From: Lantana camara
Lineage: Eukaryota; Streptophyta; Magnoliopsida; Lamiales; Verbenaceae
DNA length: 64,000 nucleotides
Direction: 5' to 3'
Assembly (NCBI GenBank): GCA_037501455.1
Contig: CM074855.1
Coordinates: 35,745,001 to 35,809,000 of the forward strand
The notes below the pieces were generated by a model. The model did not search any database. It had not been told where the DNA came from and saw nothing but the letters and a program-made list of their open reading frames with translations. Position numbers and translations under genes: made by a program. The stretch's first letter is position 1. Each line of letters starts with the position of its first letter. This document shows, piece after piece, positions 47,351-59,463 of the stretch.

Positions 47351-50188
47351 TGTGACGCCCCGACTTTTCGGCCGTACAGGTATAACTTATGTGTTTACGT
47401 ATTTGCGTATTTTAAATATCTAATTATGTTAATATATGTTTATTTTATATATTATTTGATTATTATTTGAATTATATGAATAATTGTTATGAATTATTTG
47501 AATTTTGAACGTATGATCTTATATGAGCTTGAATACGTGCCGTTTGCATTCGATTTGAATTCTGATTTTTGTGAAATTTTGGTATGATTGCGATATGTGA
47601 GTTATGATCATGTTTTAATGCTCGTTATTTGTTTCCGGACTTGTTTGAGTTGTTTTCGGATTTATTTTGAATTTTGTGACTAAATCGAGGCTAAAGAGCA
47701 TTTAGCGAACCTTTGGTTCCAATCGTTGTAAGTTGAGCTCGAAAATTCGGATTCGAATTCCGCCACCTCCGTCGGACTTGTAGCAAAGATTCAGGTTCAA
47801 TGAATTAAGCCATATATTTTTCTAAGCCCGTTTGGACCTCCAAAATTCAACCGAAACAAGACCCGTCCGCAGAATTGCCACACTTAGCCACTTTAGCCAT
47901 AACTCACTCTATACCTAACCAAATTAACCAAGGTTTGAGCCAAAATGACTCTAGTTCAACCCAATATGACCCCATCCCTCTATCATTTCGAATCATACAA
48001 AAAAAACGAAGAGAAAAACTCAGCCAAAGTCAAGGAAGAAACCCTCCAATTCGTCACTATTCACCCTTCACCAAAGTTGACATAACTTGTTTAAACCTCA
48101 ACCAATCCAGAAGGTAAGCATATATTCATGATTAGCATTTCCTTGTGGTCATTTTAAGTCTTGGTTTGCTTATTTTCTTTAAGTTTTGAGCATGTTGTGA
48201 GTTATGTAGTGAATAGTGTGTTTAGTGAGGGTTTTGTGTTCTTTTGATAAATCAAGCATGTATCCTTGGGAATTTCTTTGGGTTTAAGGCATGATATAAG
48301 TTCCCAAGACATCCTTTAATGTTTCTATGATCATATACTTTGTGGTAGTTGAGTTATATTGATGTTTCCATTAATGAAACTTTGAAAGATATGATATGGT
48401 GGATTGAGTTCTTGAGCTTTAAATGTTAATTTGATGTTGGAATATGATCTAGCATGTATATATGAACTTATATCTTAAATTTAAATGCATTTGATTGAGG
48501 TTTGAGTTGATTTCTTGCACTTTTGCTTCCTCTCGTGCGTTTGCCTTGTTTTCCTGCGTTTTTTTTGGCTCCTGACTCAAATCCACGGGGGTGGATTTTT
48601 CCCTTTTGAAAAATCCATGGGGGTGGATTCTGTCCAGCCGGTCCCCGTTGCTCCGGTTCTGTTTTTCTTGTTTCTCTTCGCTTGTTTATTCTTCTTCCAC
48701 CTTGTTTATGATTCCTATGCTTTATTAACATGTATTATTAAGTGTTATGTTTATTGTATGGAATTCATGGCTTGTTTTGATATGAACTCTGAAAGTTATG
48801 ATACGTTTGAATGTGTAACCTTCGAGTATTGAACGTAGTGAATGAATTACATGATTATGTGGCTTCATGACATCATTTTACTTCTTATGCATCTCATATC
48901 ATGTCGTAGGATTACCGTATATGGTCATTTTGAGCCTCACACTACCTCTTTTGCATAGATTTTGGTCCGAATGGAGACGAGACCGATCAGTGAGGCTCTT
49001 GCACCGTTTCTTTAGTCTTCTAAGGTGGGTTTCTCTTCTATTTTGTTAAATGACCCGATATAATCCCAATGTGTGAGGTTTTAAGCCAAACTAATATATG
49101 TATATATCGAGTCTTTGAAGAGTCAATGATTTTGAACGTTAAGTCATTTTCTTTATTAAATACCCTACCTATTTTTTTTGGTGAGACATGATTGATTGCA
49201 CTGAATGGGGGACCTTGAGACTTAGTGTACGTGGCTAACCGGGGAAGCACGGGCTGACGGTGAACCCGTATATTAGTTTCACCAAAACTATGACGATACC
49301 GACCCTCGCTAGGAGGTTTAGCGAGGAGCAAAAAATGGGAACCGAGCTTTTGGGGATTCATGTACCCCACTAGCTATAATGATTGAGGTGGCCGGGGCTT
49401 TCAAGCCCGTCCACCGCCCGGAGAAAAAAGGGATTTACTTGAATGATTATGAATGATCGAATGATTATGATTGATCGATTGATTGTGCGCGAAAATTATG
49501 CATGAACACTTAATGATTACATACTGTGGAGGTTGGAGATTTAGCCCTCTCGTGGGGCTCACGTATAACCCATTGAATAAATATGATTGTTATAATCCCG
49601 TTTGAAGATTTTCTTATTTCACCCACTTGGGAATTTCTCTAAAACCTCTTATGGGATTATAACTTGCACGTGTTTAATTTTCGCATTATATATGTGTTAT
49701 GCCCTGTTTTTATACCCACCTGTCCGTTGTGGACTGAACGCGTTCGATTTTTAGTTTGTGCAGGTTTGGGAGTTGCTAGGCGGGAATTCAAGTCTTTAGG
49801 AGTCTTACATTCGAGTCTAGCACCTCTTTTGTTTAGCTACACTCATATTTCATATTTTTGATATTATGATTTTGACTATGACTTTGGATACGTTGGATGT
49901 ACATGTTAATTGAGCCGTGACGACAATGTTGAATACTTGAACACTTGTAATTATTAATTTGGAGCTTGAAGCTCATGGTATATATGATAATCTCGTTTAG
50001 CTTCCGCTTATCGTTTTGTTTTGTCTTAGTGCATTCTGTTATTGATGGTTTAAGGGTTAGTCCCGCCTAGCACAGTGAGTGTGTTGTGTCCCCGTTCACC
50101 GTGATTTGGCACGTGTATGGACTTTCTATTTCATATACGGGTCGGGTCTCGGTGCGGGGGATGTGGTGCCTCGCGCTCGGGTGCTACA
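47351..50188 (+). mobile_element. Solo LTR, Tekay-like family D (2838 bp), plus orientation
   Basis: Starts TGTGACGCCCCGAC and ends CGGGTGCTACA, the reverse orientation of the Tekay LTRs at 53-63 kb and related to them by shared blocks. Flanks AATTA (47346-47350) and GATTA (50189-50193) match at four of five bases, consistent with an aged TSD. It contains a palindrome AAATCCACGGGGGTGGATTT (48579-48598), a TATA-like GATATAATCC (about 49058), and the two conserved hairpins at 49304-49326 and 49387-49415. Confidence 0.82.
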
Positions 50189-50755
50189 GATTACCATTTT
50201 CGCGATCCAAGGTGGGATTAGGCACAAACCTTCCCAATGAGTCGTTCGCCACACTCCTTCCAAATAAATGTTTCCTCCGGAGGTAACACTTTAATAATAC
50301 TTTATCACAGTCATTCAATCAAGGAGTATTAATCTGACTTCTTCCCAAGGGGACGTTCGCACTCCCATTCGACGGGTACCCGAGGCGAAATCTTGTTATT
50401 CTTGGTGCCGAAATCATCGGGTTTTATAAAATCATATTGCCAAGTTCTCATACTCATTTTCTCATATATTTCAATGTACCACATGCCATCACTTTCATCA
50501 TTTCCAATTTACTTATAACAATCATGCACTTCACATACCCCAACAAATCAAACACAAACACAATTATTTCTAATACTCGCATGCAAAATCACTTTATTTA
50601 TTCACAAGATTAATCTACTTTATTCCCAAGAATGCTTTATTCATGCATAAAAGCACTTCATTTATTCACAAGGGCGCTTTATTTGTTCACAAGAGCGCTT
50701 TACTCATCCTAAAATGGCGGTAATAAAAAGAAAAATGAAATAAGTTATTTACTTG
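50189..50755. other. Unassigned DNA with degenerate CTTTATT.ATTCACAAG repeats
   Basis: No gene seen. A word of the form CTTTATTYATTCACAAG recurs three to four times between about 50590 and 50705 at 25-35 bp spacing. Confidence 0.4.
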
Positions 50756-51716
50756 CTAGGTGGCGCTGCATCCACTCCTCTTCTCACGAGTAGAATTTCC
50801 TCAGGTTTTGGATGTTCCAAGGTAGTGGGAGTGCAACCCCACCGGCATCTTCCAACTCATATGCCCCAACTTTTCTACCGGCTTCAAAGCATCAGCTTTA
50901 CAGAGCACCAAGTCCCCTACTTGGAATTCTCGTGGCTTCACCTTCCGGTCATACGCGCTCGCCGTCCTACTCTTGTATTATGTCATACAAATGAAAGCTC
51001 GATCCCTCGCTTTTTCTATGGTATCTAGACTCTTCCTCATCAATGCATCATTCTGCTCCTCCTCGTAGGTGGCAATTCAATGTGATGACATTCCTACCTC
51101 CACCGGGATAACGACCTCCTTGTCGTATACTAGGCTAAAAGGAGTTTCACTCGTGGTACCCTTGGTGTGGTGCGGTGATCCCACAGGACCGTGTCGAGCT
51201 CCTCTGCCCACTTTCCTCGAGCACGATCCATCCTCATTTTGAGCCCACGCAAGATGAGCCTATTCATCTCCTCTACTTGAATGTTCGCCTGAGGGTGGCA
51301 CACAGTTGAAAAACATTGTCAAATTCATAATTTTTAACACCATACTTTCAAGCGTGCTCCTCTGAATTGCCTACCATTATCGGACACTAACTCGCGAGAG
51401 ATCCCGAAGCGGCACACTATGTTCCTCCTCAAAAATTTTATCACCTCAGTTTCCGTGATCTTTTCTACAGCCTCGGCCTCAACCCACTTGCTAAAGTAGT
51501 CAACGACCACTATCATGAATCTTGTTTGGCCCTTTTCCGGTGGTAGTGGTCCTACAATGTCGATGCCCCAATTAGAAAATGGGCACGGGGCATACATCGT
51601 GGTGAGGGGTTCTCCGGGTTTGTGTACCAACGGGGCATACCTTTGATAATTTCCACATTTTAAGACAAAATTCTTGGTGTTGGCTTTGATCATCGGCTAA
51701 AAGTACCTAGCTCTTA
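50756..51716 (-). pseudogene. Integrase remnant of a Tat-like Ty3-gypsy element
   Basis: The minus strand (51693 downward) reads the integrase zinc-finger end (FVLKCGNYQRYAP, a C..C-type 'KC..CQR.AP' motif with the second Cys changed to N-Y), then the catalytic core: WGIDIVGPLPPEKGQTRFMI (first Asp), DYFSKWVEAEAV and ELVSDNGRQF (second Asp). Farther down (about 51060-50880) is the C-terminal module (YDRKVKPREFQVGDLVLCKA). Frames are broken between the pieces. 'VDYF(T/S)KWVEAE' and 'ICRFGIP' type sequences mark the Tat/Athila side of gypsy rather than chromoviruses. An LTR insertion at 51717 cuts the N-terminal part. Confidence 0.8.
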
Positions 51717-52355
51717 TGTAACACCCTAAGCGTAAGGCACCACATCCCCCGCACTAGAGCCCGACACATGTAACGGAATGGAGCATCCGTATACGCACCA
51801 AGCGCTAGCGAACGGGTGACAAACAAAAGACCCTCCTAAGCTAGGCGGTCTAAACCCTCAAACAGAGCGCGCAAAACATGAACACACAAGAGCGGAAACA
51901 CTAACGAAACAAACATAGGCATATAGTGAAGTTATACAAAGCTAAAACAAATTAAATACAAACTTGCCTCCACGGCCAAACCTTACAAATACACAATTCG
52001 AATTAGAAAATATTAAAGTATACAATGCAGAACATGCTCTAGAAGAATGCAGACCCGACCAAAACTACCAAGGACTCAAAAGACAGCAAACCGCCTAGCT
52101 CGAACCAACGGACTGGAACTTGCAAACTAAAAAACATAAAGAGGGAGAGGTCACTCACACTGACTGAGTGAGGGGCTACACACGCACACATACATACGTA
52201 TAAGGAGCACAACACATATCAAAGAGAGGAGTTAATAAACCGGGGCGTGGTTTTTACATTCTAAAACGATTTCACCCGTGATACTAGATATAGGGAGTAA
52301 AAGAGTTAGGCCGAAGGCTAAAACCATCAAATTTTACGTAATTGAGAATCCACTC
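51717..52355 (-). repeat. LTR fragment related to family C, cut by a later LTR
   Basis: Begins TGTAACACCCTAAGCG and follows the start of the 39201-42732 LTR (CATCCCCCGCAC, ACACGTGTAACG/ACACATGTAACG, CTAGGCGGTCTA). It stops at 52356, where another LTR begins. The 5 bp before it, TCTTA, would be its TSD; the other copy would be outside this window. Confidence 0.75.
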
Positions 52356-53119
52356 TGTAGCACCCGAGCGCAAGGTACCACATCCCCCGCACCGAGACCC
52401 AACCCGTATATGAAATGGAAAGTCTATACACGTGCCAAGTCACGACGAACGGGTACACAACACACTCGCTATGCTAGGCGGGAGCTAACCCCTAAACCAC
52501 TCAATACCAAAAGTAATAAAATAGAGTATGTAATAGAAGCAGAAGAAATACACGATCATGCTATAAACAATGAACCTTCAAGCTCCAAAAATAATATATA
52601 CGTTCAAGTATTCGAAATTGCCATCACGGCCTAATCTATCATGTACGCCCATCATATACATAATCAATAGTCGTAATATAAATGAGATGAGTGTAATAAC
52701 GAAAGAAATGCTAGACTCGAATACAAATCCCAACAACTCGGATTCCCGCCTAGCAAATCCCAAAAACCTACACAAACTGAAAACCAAACGGGTTCAGTCC
52801 AAAAGGGACTGGTGGGTAAAAAAATCGGGGCATAATATAGAAATAACGCAGAATTTAAACACATTCATGCAAGTTATTATCCCAAGAGAGGTTTTAGAAC
52901 TTTTCCTAAGTGGGTAAACAAGAAAATCATCAAACGGGATTATAACAATCATATTCATTCAATAGGTTATAGGTGAGCCCGACGAGAAGGCTAAATCTCC
53001 AACCTCCACCTTGTGTAATCATTAAAGTATTCATTAGGTTTTCACACATACAATCTTTCGTGCATAATCAATCGATCAATCATAATCATTCGATCATTCT
53101 TAATCATTCAAATAAACAC
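52356..53119 (-). repeat. LTR fragment (left part) holding the intact Tekay element
   Basis: Begins TGTAGCACCCGAGCG. It is interrupted at 53120 by the intact element and resumes at 63361. Related to, but distinct from, the LTRs of the inserted element. Confidence 0.8.
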
Positions 53120-55870
53120 TGTAACACCCGAGCGCAAGGTGCCACATCCCCCGCACCGAGACCCGACCCGAATATGAAATGGACGATCCATACCCGAGCC
53201 AAATTGCGGCGAACGGGGACAAACACACACTCTAAGCTAGGCGGGCTAACCCTTAAAACCATATAACACCATAAAACATTAAAGCGGAAGCAATGAACGA
53301 ACATATACCAAATATATATATCATGAGCATCCAAGCTCCAAAAATCATTCATATACATCAATAATTGCCATCACGGCCCAAAACATGTACGCTCCAAGAT
53401 AATATTCATATACAATAATCCAAAAGTGTAATATGCAAGTGTAAGACTCCAAAATACAGAGCTAGAGACGAATGCAAGACCTAGGACTCGTATTCCCGCC
53501 TAGCTCCCTCAACACCTGTACAAAATAACTGAAAACCAAATGGGTTCAGTCCAAAAGGGACTGGTGGGTATAAAACAGGGCATAGATATAATATATGACA
53601 GTAATTAAACAATCACATGCAAGCTATAATCCCAAATGAGGTTTTAAAGTCTTTCCCAAGTGGGTGAAAAGAATCATCAAAAGGGATTATAACGAATCAT
53701 TAACATTAGGTCATTATTGGCCCGGCGAGTGGGTGTGCATTATCTCCAACCAACACCTTGTGTAAACCATTTAAACATTCATTCATTTATTCTTTTCATG
53801 CAATCAATGTTTTGTGCACATTCATTAACATTTACACCTTCTTCCTCCGGGTTGGTGGTGGGTTTGCAAGGCCCGACCACCTATTCATTGACCAAAAGGG
53901 GTTACATGACTCCCCAGATGGCGCTCAGCGTCCATTCCTCGCTAACTCCTAACGAGGTCCGGTTACACCGTTAATTGGTGGAACTAGTGTGAGGGATCAC
54001 CGTCGGCCCGTGCCTCCCCGGATAGCCACTCACACTAAGTCCCTGGGCCCCATTCGTGCATTCGATCATTTCTCGCCAAAACATTAGGTAGGATTGATAA
54101 AACAAGGCTTTATGTTGAAAACATTTACTCTTTAAAACGACTCTTTATATATATATAAATTTTGGTCGAAAACTTTCACATTGAAGGTATATATATAGGG
54201 TCTTGTATCTACATAGAAGAAAAACCCACCTTAAACCGTCAAAAGAAGCAAACACGAGCCTCACTGACCGGCCTCGTCTCCAACGTAATCAAAATCTGTG
54301 CAAGAAAAGTGAAGTGAGACTTAATATGACCAAATAAGACGCTCGGCAATGCAATGATCATGATATGAATATATAAAAGATTAAATTATGTTATGGAAAT
54401 GTTCATGTGCACTATTAATACATTTAAATCATATAATCAAGTCATTCACTTTCATAATTTCACATTTTCAATCAAATTAACTCAAGAAATTCAAATATAA
54501 TCAAAGTACAAATTAAATCACATTTGAAATTAGAACATAAACATTTAAACATATTCAAATTGGAACAAATAATTACATAGATTCAATTAAATCAGATAAC
54601 ACTTAATGCATATCCAAAGTATACAACCACATGCATGCACAGTAGCATGCAAACAAAATGTATGAGAAACAGAGTGTGACATGCCCGTGTCACAGAAATG
54701 CACTAAGCCGTGACACCCCCGTGTCACGGTACAGCGGAAAATCATGCATGAAAATAAGGTGACACGCCCGTGTCACAAAAATAAGGCAAACCGTGACACC
54801 CCCGTGTCACGGTACAGAAAATCAGCCCAACCAAGCATGCACCCCCGTGTCACGCAGAACAAGGCAAAAGTGACACGCCCGTGTCACTGTGCGTAACAGA
54901 GAAAAACAGAGTATCAACGTGACAGCAACAACAACCAACCCAAAACACCAACTTCAACCAACAAATGCCACCCAAAACTTGAAGAATCATGTGACCATAC
55001 TTAAAGCACAATAAAATCTAGCATATATACTCATATCATGCCTTGATCATCAAGAATCTATCAATTGAAACCCATAAGCCAATCTATGATCTAAGCTCCT
55101 AAACTTCACAACATATGCATGAAACTTAAGCTCAAAGTTGCTAAACATGCTTCCAATAACGATTACACCAATCAACCAATACATACCAAAGCCCTAGCTT
55201 CACATATTTTCAAGAAAATCAACAAAGTTCCAAAAATACCTCAAATAAAAGAAATAGAAGAAGAGGTGAAGAGATGATGTTGATGATGCTTGATTGTCCA
55301 CAATTCCCACAAACATGAAGCTTGAAAGTTGAAATTTCCCACTTAGCTTGAGGAGGGTGGCTCGGTTGAATAAGGAAGGAGGAGCAAATGTGTATGTGAT
55401 GAATGTATGAAAGAAAGGAAGAAAGGAACGTGGTATGCTGCTTGGTAAGGAGAAAGAATTGGCCAAATTGCTATTAAATCCCTCCATTAATTAAGTCATG
55501 CAAGTGAAACCCCAAGCTTTTGAAATGTGATCAATTAAATCCATGCAATTAGGTCCTCAAATTTCATGAATGCTCAATTAAGCCACAACGAAATTAAGTC
55601 AAATTCGGGAAATTAATTCATGTTGCAATCAAGTTCAATTTATGCAATAAATATCAAGTTGTAAAGAATTCACAAAATACTTAACATTAAATTACTCACA
55701 CAATTAACAATTAGATAAATAGATAAGTATACTAACAACAATAAAATAAAGTAAATAATATTTAATGTATTTAAAATAAAATTACTATATAAACACGAAA
55801 AATAATTATTTTGCGCAATTAGGTAAACAATTACGTCATACATGTACGGCCGAAATATCGGGGCATCACA
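53120..55870 (-). repeat. 3' LTR of the Tekay-like element
   Basis: TGTAACACCCG...GGGGCATCACA on +. In element sense: five palindromes (54887-54676), TATA box (about 54198-54189), hairpin 1 (53957-53937) and hairpin 2 (53881-53854). Confidence 0.93.
54676..54887 (-). repeat. Five GTGACAC/GTGTCAC palindromes in the LTR upstream region
   Basis: GTGACATGCCCGTGTCAC (54676-54693), a 22-bp one at 54708-54729 (arms CCGTGACAC/GTGTCACGG, loop CCCC), GTGACACGCCCGTGTCAC (54759-54776), a repeat of the 22-bp one (54791-54812) and GTGACACGCCCGTGTCAC again (54870-54887). The array is repeated in the other LTR at about 62174-62385. Confidence 0.9.
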
Positions 55871-55884
55871 ACCTCTCCCCCTTA
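55871..55884 (-). other. Polypurine tract of the Tekay-like element
   Basis: AAGGGGGAGAGGT in element sense directly before the 3' LTR; the same core as in the LARD-like element. Confidence 0.8.
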
Positions 55885-55903
55885 AAAGAATCCGTCCTCG
55901 GAT

Positions 55904-58120
55904 TCATTGATCACTCGGAAACAATTTGGGATGAAATTTCCTCATTTTATCCTCCGTCTCCCACGTAACCTCTTCCGTTTTATCACTTCTCCATAAGACT
56001 TTAACTAGTGGGATCTGCCGATTTCGAAGTTCTTGAAATTTACGATCCAAAATCTTAATCGGCTTCTGAACGAAGGTGAGATTCGGTTCTAACTCCACTT
56101 CCTCGACCGGTATGACTTCGGCTTCATCCGGATAATATTTTCGAAGCTGAGACACATGAAATACATTATGGATTCCGGTCAAACTCGGGGGCAGGTTCAA
56201 ACGATAGGCCGTATCTCCAATTTTCTCCAAAATCTCATACGGTCCTAGAAACCGAGGATTCAATTTCCCCCCTTTTCCAATCCTCGAAAATCCCTTACGA
56301 GGTGAGGCTTTCAAGAATACCCTATCACCAACCTCAAACTGAAGATCTTTCCTTCGGTGATCGGCATAGCTTTTCTGTCTGTCCTGGCCTGCTTTCATCC
56401 GTTGTCTGATTATTTGAACCTTATCGATTGCCTCTTGTACGACCTTAGAGGGTTTTTCCTTATTCTCTCCTCGTTTCACACCCTCTTGCTTCGTCCAATT
56501 CCATTCTTCCAAATCAAAGAACAACGGTGGCCTGCATCTCCGTCCGTAGAGAGCCTCATATGGAGCCATTTCTATCGATGCTTGAAAGCTGTTATTATAG
56601 GCGAATTCAATCAAAGGCAATTGTTCGTTCCACGAACTCGAAAAATCCAATGCACATGCTCTCAACATATCCTCCAAATATTTAATTAATCTCTCTGATT
56701 GTCCGTCCGTCTGAGGATGGAAAGCTGTGCTGAGTTGAAGCCTTGTGCCCAGATTCTTTTGCAATTCTTGCCAAAATCTAGAAGTGAACCTCGGATCCCG
56801 ATCTGATACAATGCTAACCGGTACTCCATGAAGTTGGACAATTTCATCCACATACTTCTTAGCCAATTTAGGTACCTTATCCGACATCCGAACAGCTAGA
56901 AAATGCGCTGATTTCGTCAATCGATCCACTATCACCCAAATTCCATCTAAACCACCTTTCACTCGTGGAAGACCCGAAACGAAATCCATCGCCACTTGCT
57001 GCCATTTCCATTCTGGAATCGGTAACGGTTGTAGTAGCCCCGATGGCTTCTGATACTCTGCTTTCACCACTTGGCAAGTCAAGCAATGTCTCACGAAGTC
57101 GATCATATCCCGCTTAAGTCCATTCCACCAATAAAATTTCCTTAAGTCCTTATACATCTTATTTCCCCCGGGATGTATCGAATACCCTGACCGATGAGCT
57201 TCTTCCAATATCAACCGTTTCAACTCTTCCGGAACCACCACTCTATTCTTAAACCTTAGAAGTCCGGTGTCATCAAATCCGAACGGACTCTCTGAATCAT
57301 TTCTAGCTTTCTGCACTAACCTCTGAACCTCGAAATCCACTTTCTGAGTTTCAAACAATCTCTGCTGAAGGTCCGGTTGAACGGTAATATTCCGAATACT
57401 AGCTCTTAGCTTGAAGGACTCAGATTCATCCATAGTTTCCACTTTAACACTTGACACGCTAGCCTTCCTACTAAGCGCATCCGCAACCACGTGGGCCTTT
57501 CCTGGATGATATCGAATCGTACATTCATAATCCGCCAACATCTCCATCCAACGCCTCTGTCTCTTGTTTAATTCCTTCTGAGAAAACAAATACTGGAGGC
57601 TCTTGTGGTCGGAAAAGATCTCAAAAGAAACTCCGTAAAGGTAGTGTCTCCACTTTTCCAAAGCGAAGATCACTGCTGCAAGCTCGAGATCGTGTGTGGG
57701 ATAATTCTGTTCATGATCTTTCAATTTCCTCGAGGCATAAGCTATCACCTTACCGTTCTGCATCAAAACACATCCCAACCCTTCTTTCGAGGCGTCCGTA
57801 TAAACCAAGTATCCTTCAGTGCCCTCGGGAAGTGCTAACACCGGTGCAGTTGTCAATTTTTCCTTCAAGAGTTGAAAACTCGCTTCACATGCCTCGTCCC
57901 ACTCAAATTTAGCTTCCTTCTTAGTTAATCGAGTTAAAGGACCGGCTATCTTCGAAAAATCCTTTACAAACCTTCGGTAGTAACCTGCCAATCCCAAGAA
58001 ACTTCTAATCTCGGAAGCATTTTTCGGACTCTGCCACTGAATAACCGTCTCGATCTTTGAAGGATCAACTTCCAAACCCTTACTTGAAATAATATGACCT
58101 AGAAAAGCAATCCGGTTGAT
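55904..58120 (-). pseudogene. Pol: end of RT, RNase H, integrase, chromodomain-like tail
   Basis: One open frame of over 720 codons, continuing the RT frame after the TAG at 58121-58123. Order (from 58075): end of RT and connection ([20 protein letters not shown]), RNase H with [20 protein letters not shown], a catalytic E in [10 protein letters not shown] and D in [12 protein letters not shown], integrase HHCC zinc finger ([13 protein letters not shown]), catalytic core ([44 protein letters not shown] giving D, D, E), GPY/F module ([12 protein letters not shown]) and a C-terminal chromodomain-like segment with [20 protein letters not shown]. The chromodomain is the part thought to direct integration to marked chromatin. 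The frame is open to its own stop. Confidence 0.9.
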
Positions 58121-58798
58121 CTAAAAGTCACACTTACTAAACTTCGCATACAACCGGTGCTCTCTCAACGTCTCCAATACCAAGTTGAGATGCCTAGCAT
58201 GATCTTCCGGAGTCTTTGAATACACGAGAATGTCATCAATGAAGATTACGACGAATTTATCCAAATACGGCCGAAAAATCCGATGCATCATGTCCATAAA
58301 TGCTGCAGGGGCATTTGTTAAACCAAAAGGCATCACTACGAACTCATAATGCCCATACCGGGTATTAAATCCTGTCTTTGGTATATCCCCTTCCCGGATT
58401 TTCAATTGGTAGTAGCCCTGCCTTAAATCCAATTTCGAATAAACCTTTGAACCTTGCAGCATGTCAAATAAATCCTCAATGTGGGGCAACGGGTACTTGT
58501 TCTTGATGGTCATCCGATTAAGCTCCCGGTAATCTATACACATCCTCAACGTTCCATCTTTCTTCTTGACAAAGAGAACCGGAGCACCCCACGGAGATGA
58601 ACTCGGTCGGATATATCCACTCTTAAGTAATTCCTCGAGTTGAATCTTCAGCTCCTTCAACTCTGCCGGAGCCATTCTATAAGGAGTCTTGGAGTAAGGT
58701 TCTGATCCCGGATATAAATCAATAACAAATTCAATCTCCCTATCCGGCGGTAGAGAACCCAAATTTTCTGGAAATACGTCGGGATATTCCTTTACCAC
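58121..58798 (-). pseudogene. Reverse transcriptase, ended by an in-frame TAG
   Basis: Starts in the protease-RT linker ([20 protein letters not shown]) and carries RT motifs [42 protein letters not shown] and the catalytic [13 protein letters not shown] (F-x-DD form). It ends in KCDF followed by TAG at 58121-58123; the next codons continue RT in the same frame, so the stop is a single nonsense change. The upstream border is a frameshift relative to the protease. Confidence 0.88.
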
Positions 58799-59430
58799 GG
58801 CCGTCTCCTCAAAACTTCCTTTGGTTTATTAAGGAGATAAGCGATAAATCCCATGGCTCCATCCTTCACCAACTTGCGAGCTTCCATAAACGATAAGAGT
58901 GGCACACTCTTCGACCCCACTTCTTCAATCAACTCTTGACCCAACTTAATCTTCTTCTTAAAACAATCGACTTCGGCCCGGTGCCGGTACAACCAATCCA
59001 TCCCGAAGATTACCCTATACTTCTTCATAGGCATAACAATGAAATCTGCCGGATAATCTTTCCCCTCTATCAAAACTGAACAACCCCTGACAACCAGATC
59101 TGTCTGCAAACTACCTCCAAGAGGCGAACTCACAAAATAACAGGAATTTGAGCAAATAACAGGTAGGCACAGAGAAGCACATAGATCAGAAGATATAAAG
59201 GTATGCGTGGCACCCGGATCGAACAATGCATGAATGCTCGTGTTATGAATGCAAACGGTACCTTCCACCACGGCATTTGGATCAGCTTCAACTTTCTGCT
59301 CCTCACCCTCAAGGGCATAAGCTCGTGCCTGAATCATCGGTCTTTGAGCTCCAGCTTGATATCCTGGAATCTTATCCGGGCATGCAAAAGCCATATGATC
59401 TCCTTTCCCACAAATCAAGCACAAGTTCAA
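58792..59430 (-). pseudogene. Zinc knuckle 2 and aspartic protease
   Basis: Begins within the second CCHC knuckle (CLICGKGDHMAFAC) and continues to a retropepsin-like domain with ALFDPGATHTFIS (D-P-G in the active-site loop, a form also met in plant gypsy elements), DFIVMPMKKYRVIFGMDWL (hydrophobic-G motif) and a basic tail. It runs out of frame at about 58800 (...VLRRRPW then stop), while the RT frame is read one register away; a one-base indel in the linker explains this. Confidence 0.82.
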
Positions 59431-59463
59431 TCTCTTTCGGCAGTTATTGTAAGAATGAGTTGG

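Noticed and set aside
53717..53974. Conserved ORF present twice (also at 61158-61472)
   Set aside because: Both are within the two LTRs of one element and are identical by LTR duplication, not by selection on protein.
59000..59430. Protease active site D-P-G as an inactivating change
   Set aside because: D-P-G occurs in plant gypsy proteases as well as D-S-G, so it is not evidence of damage.
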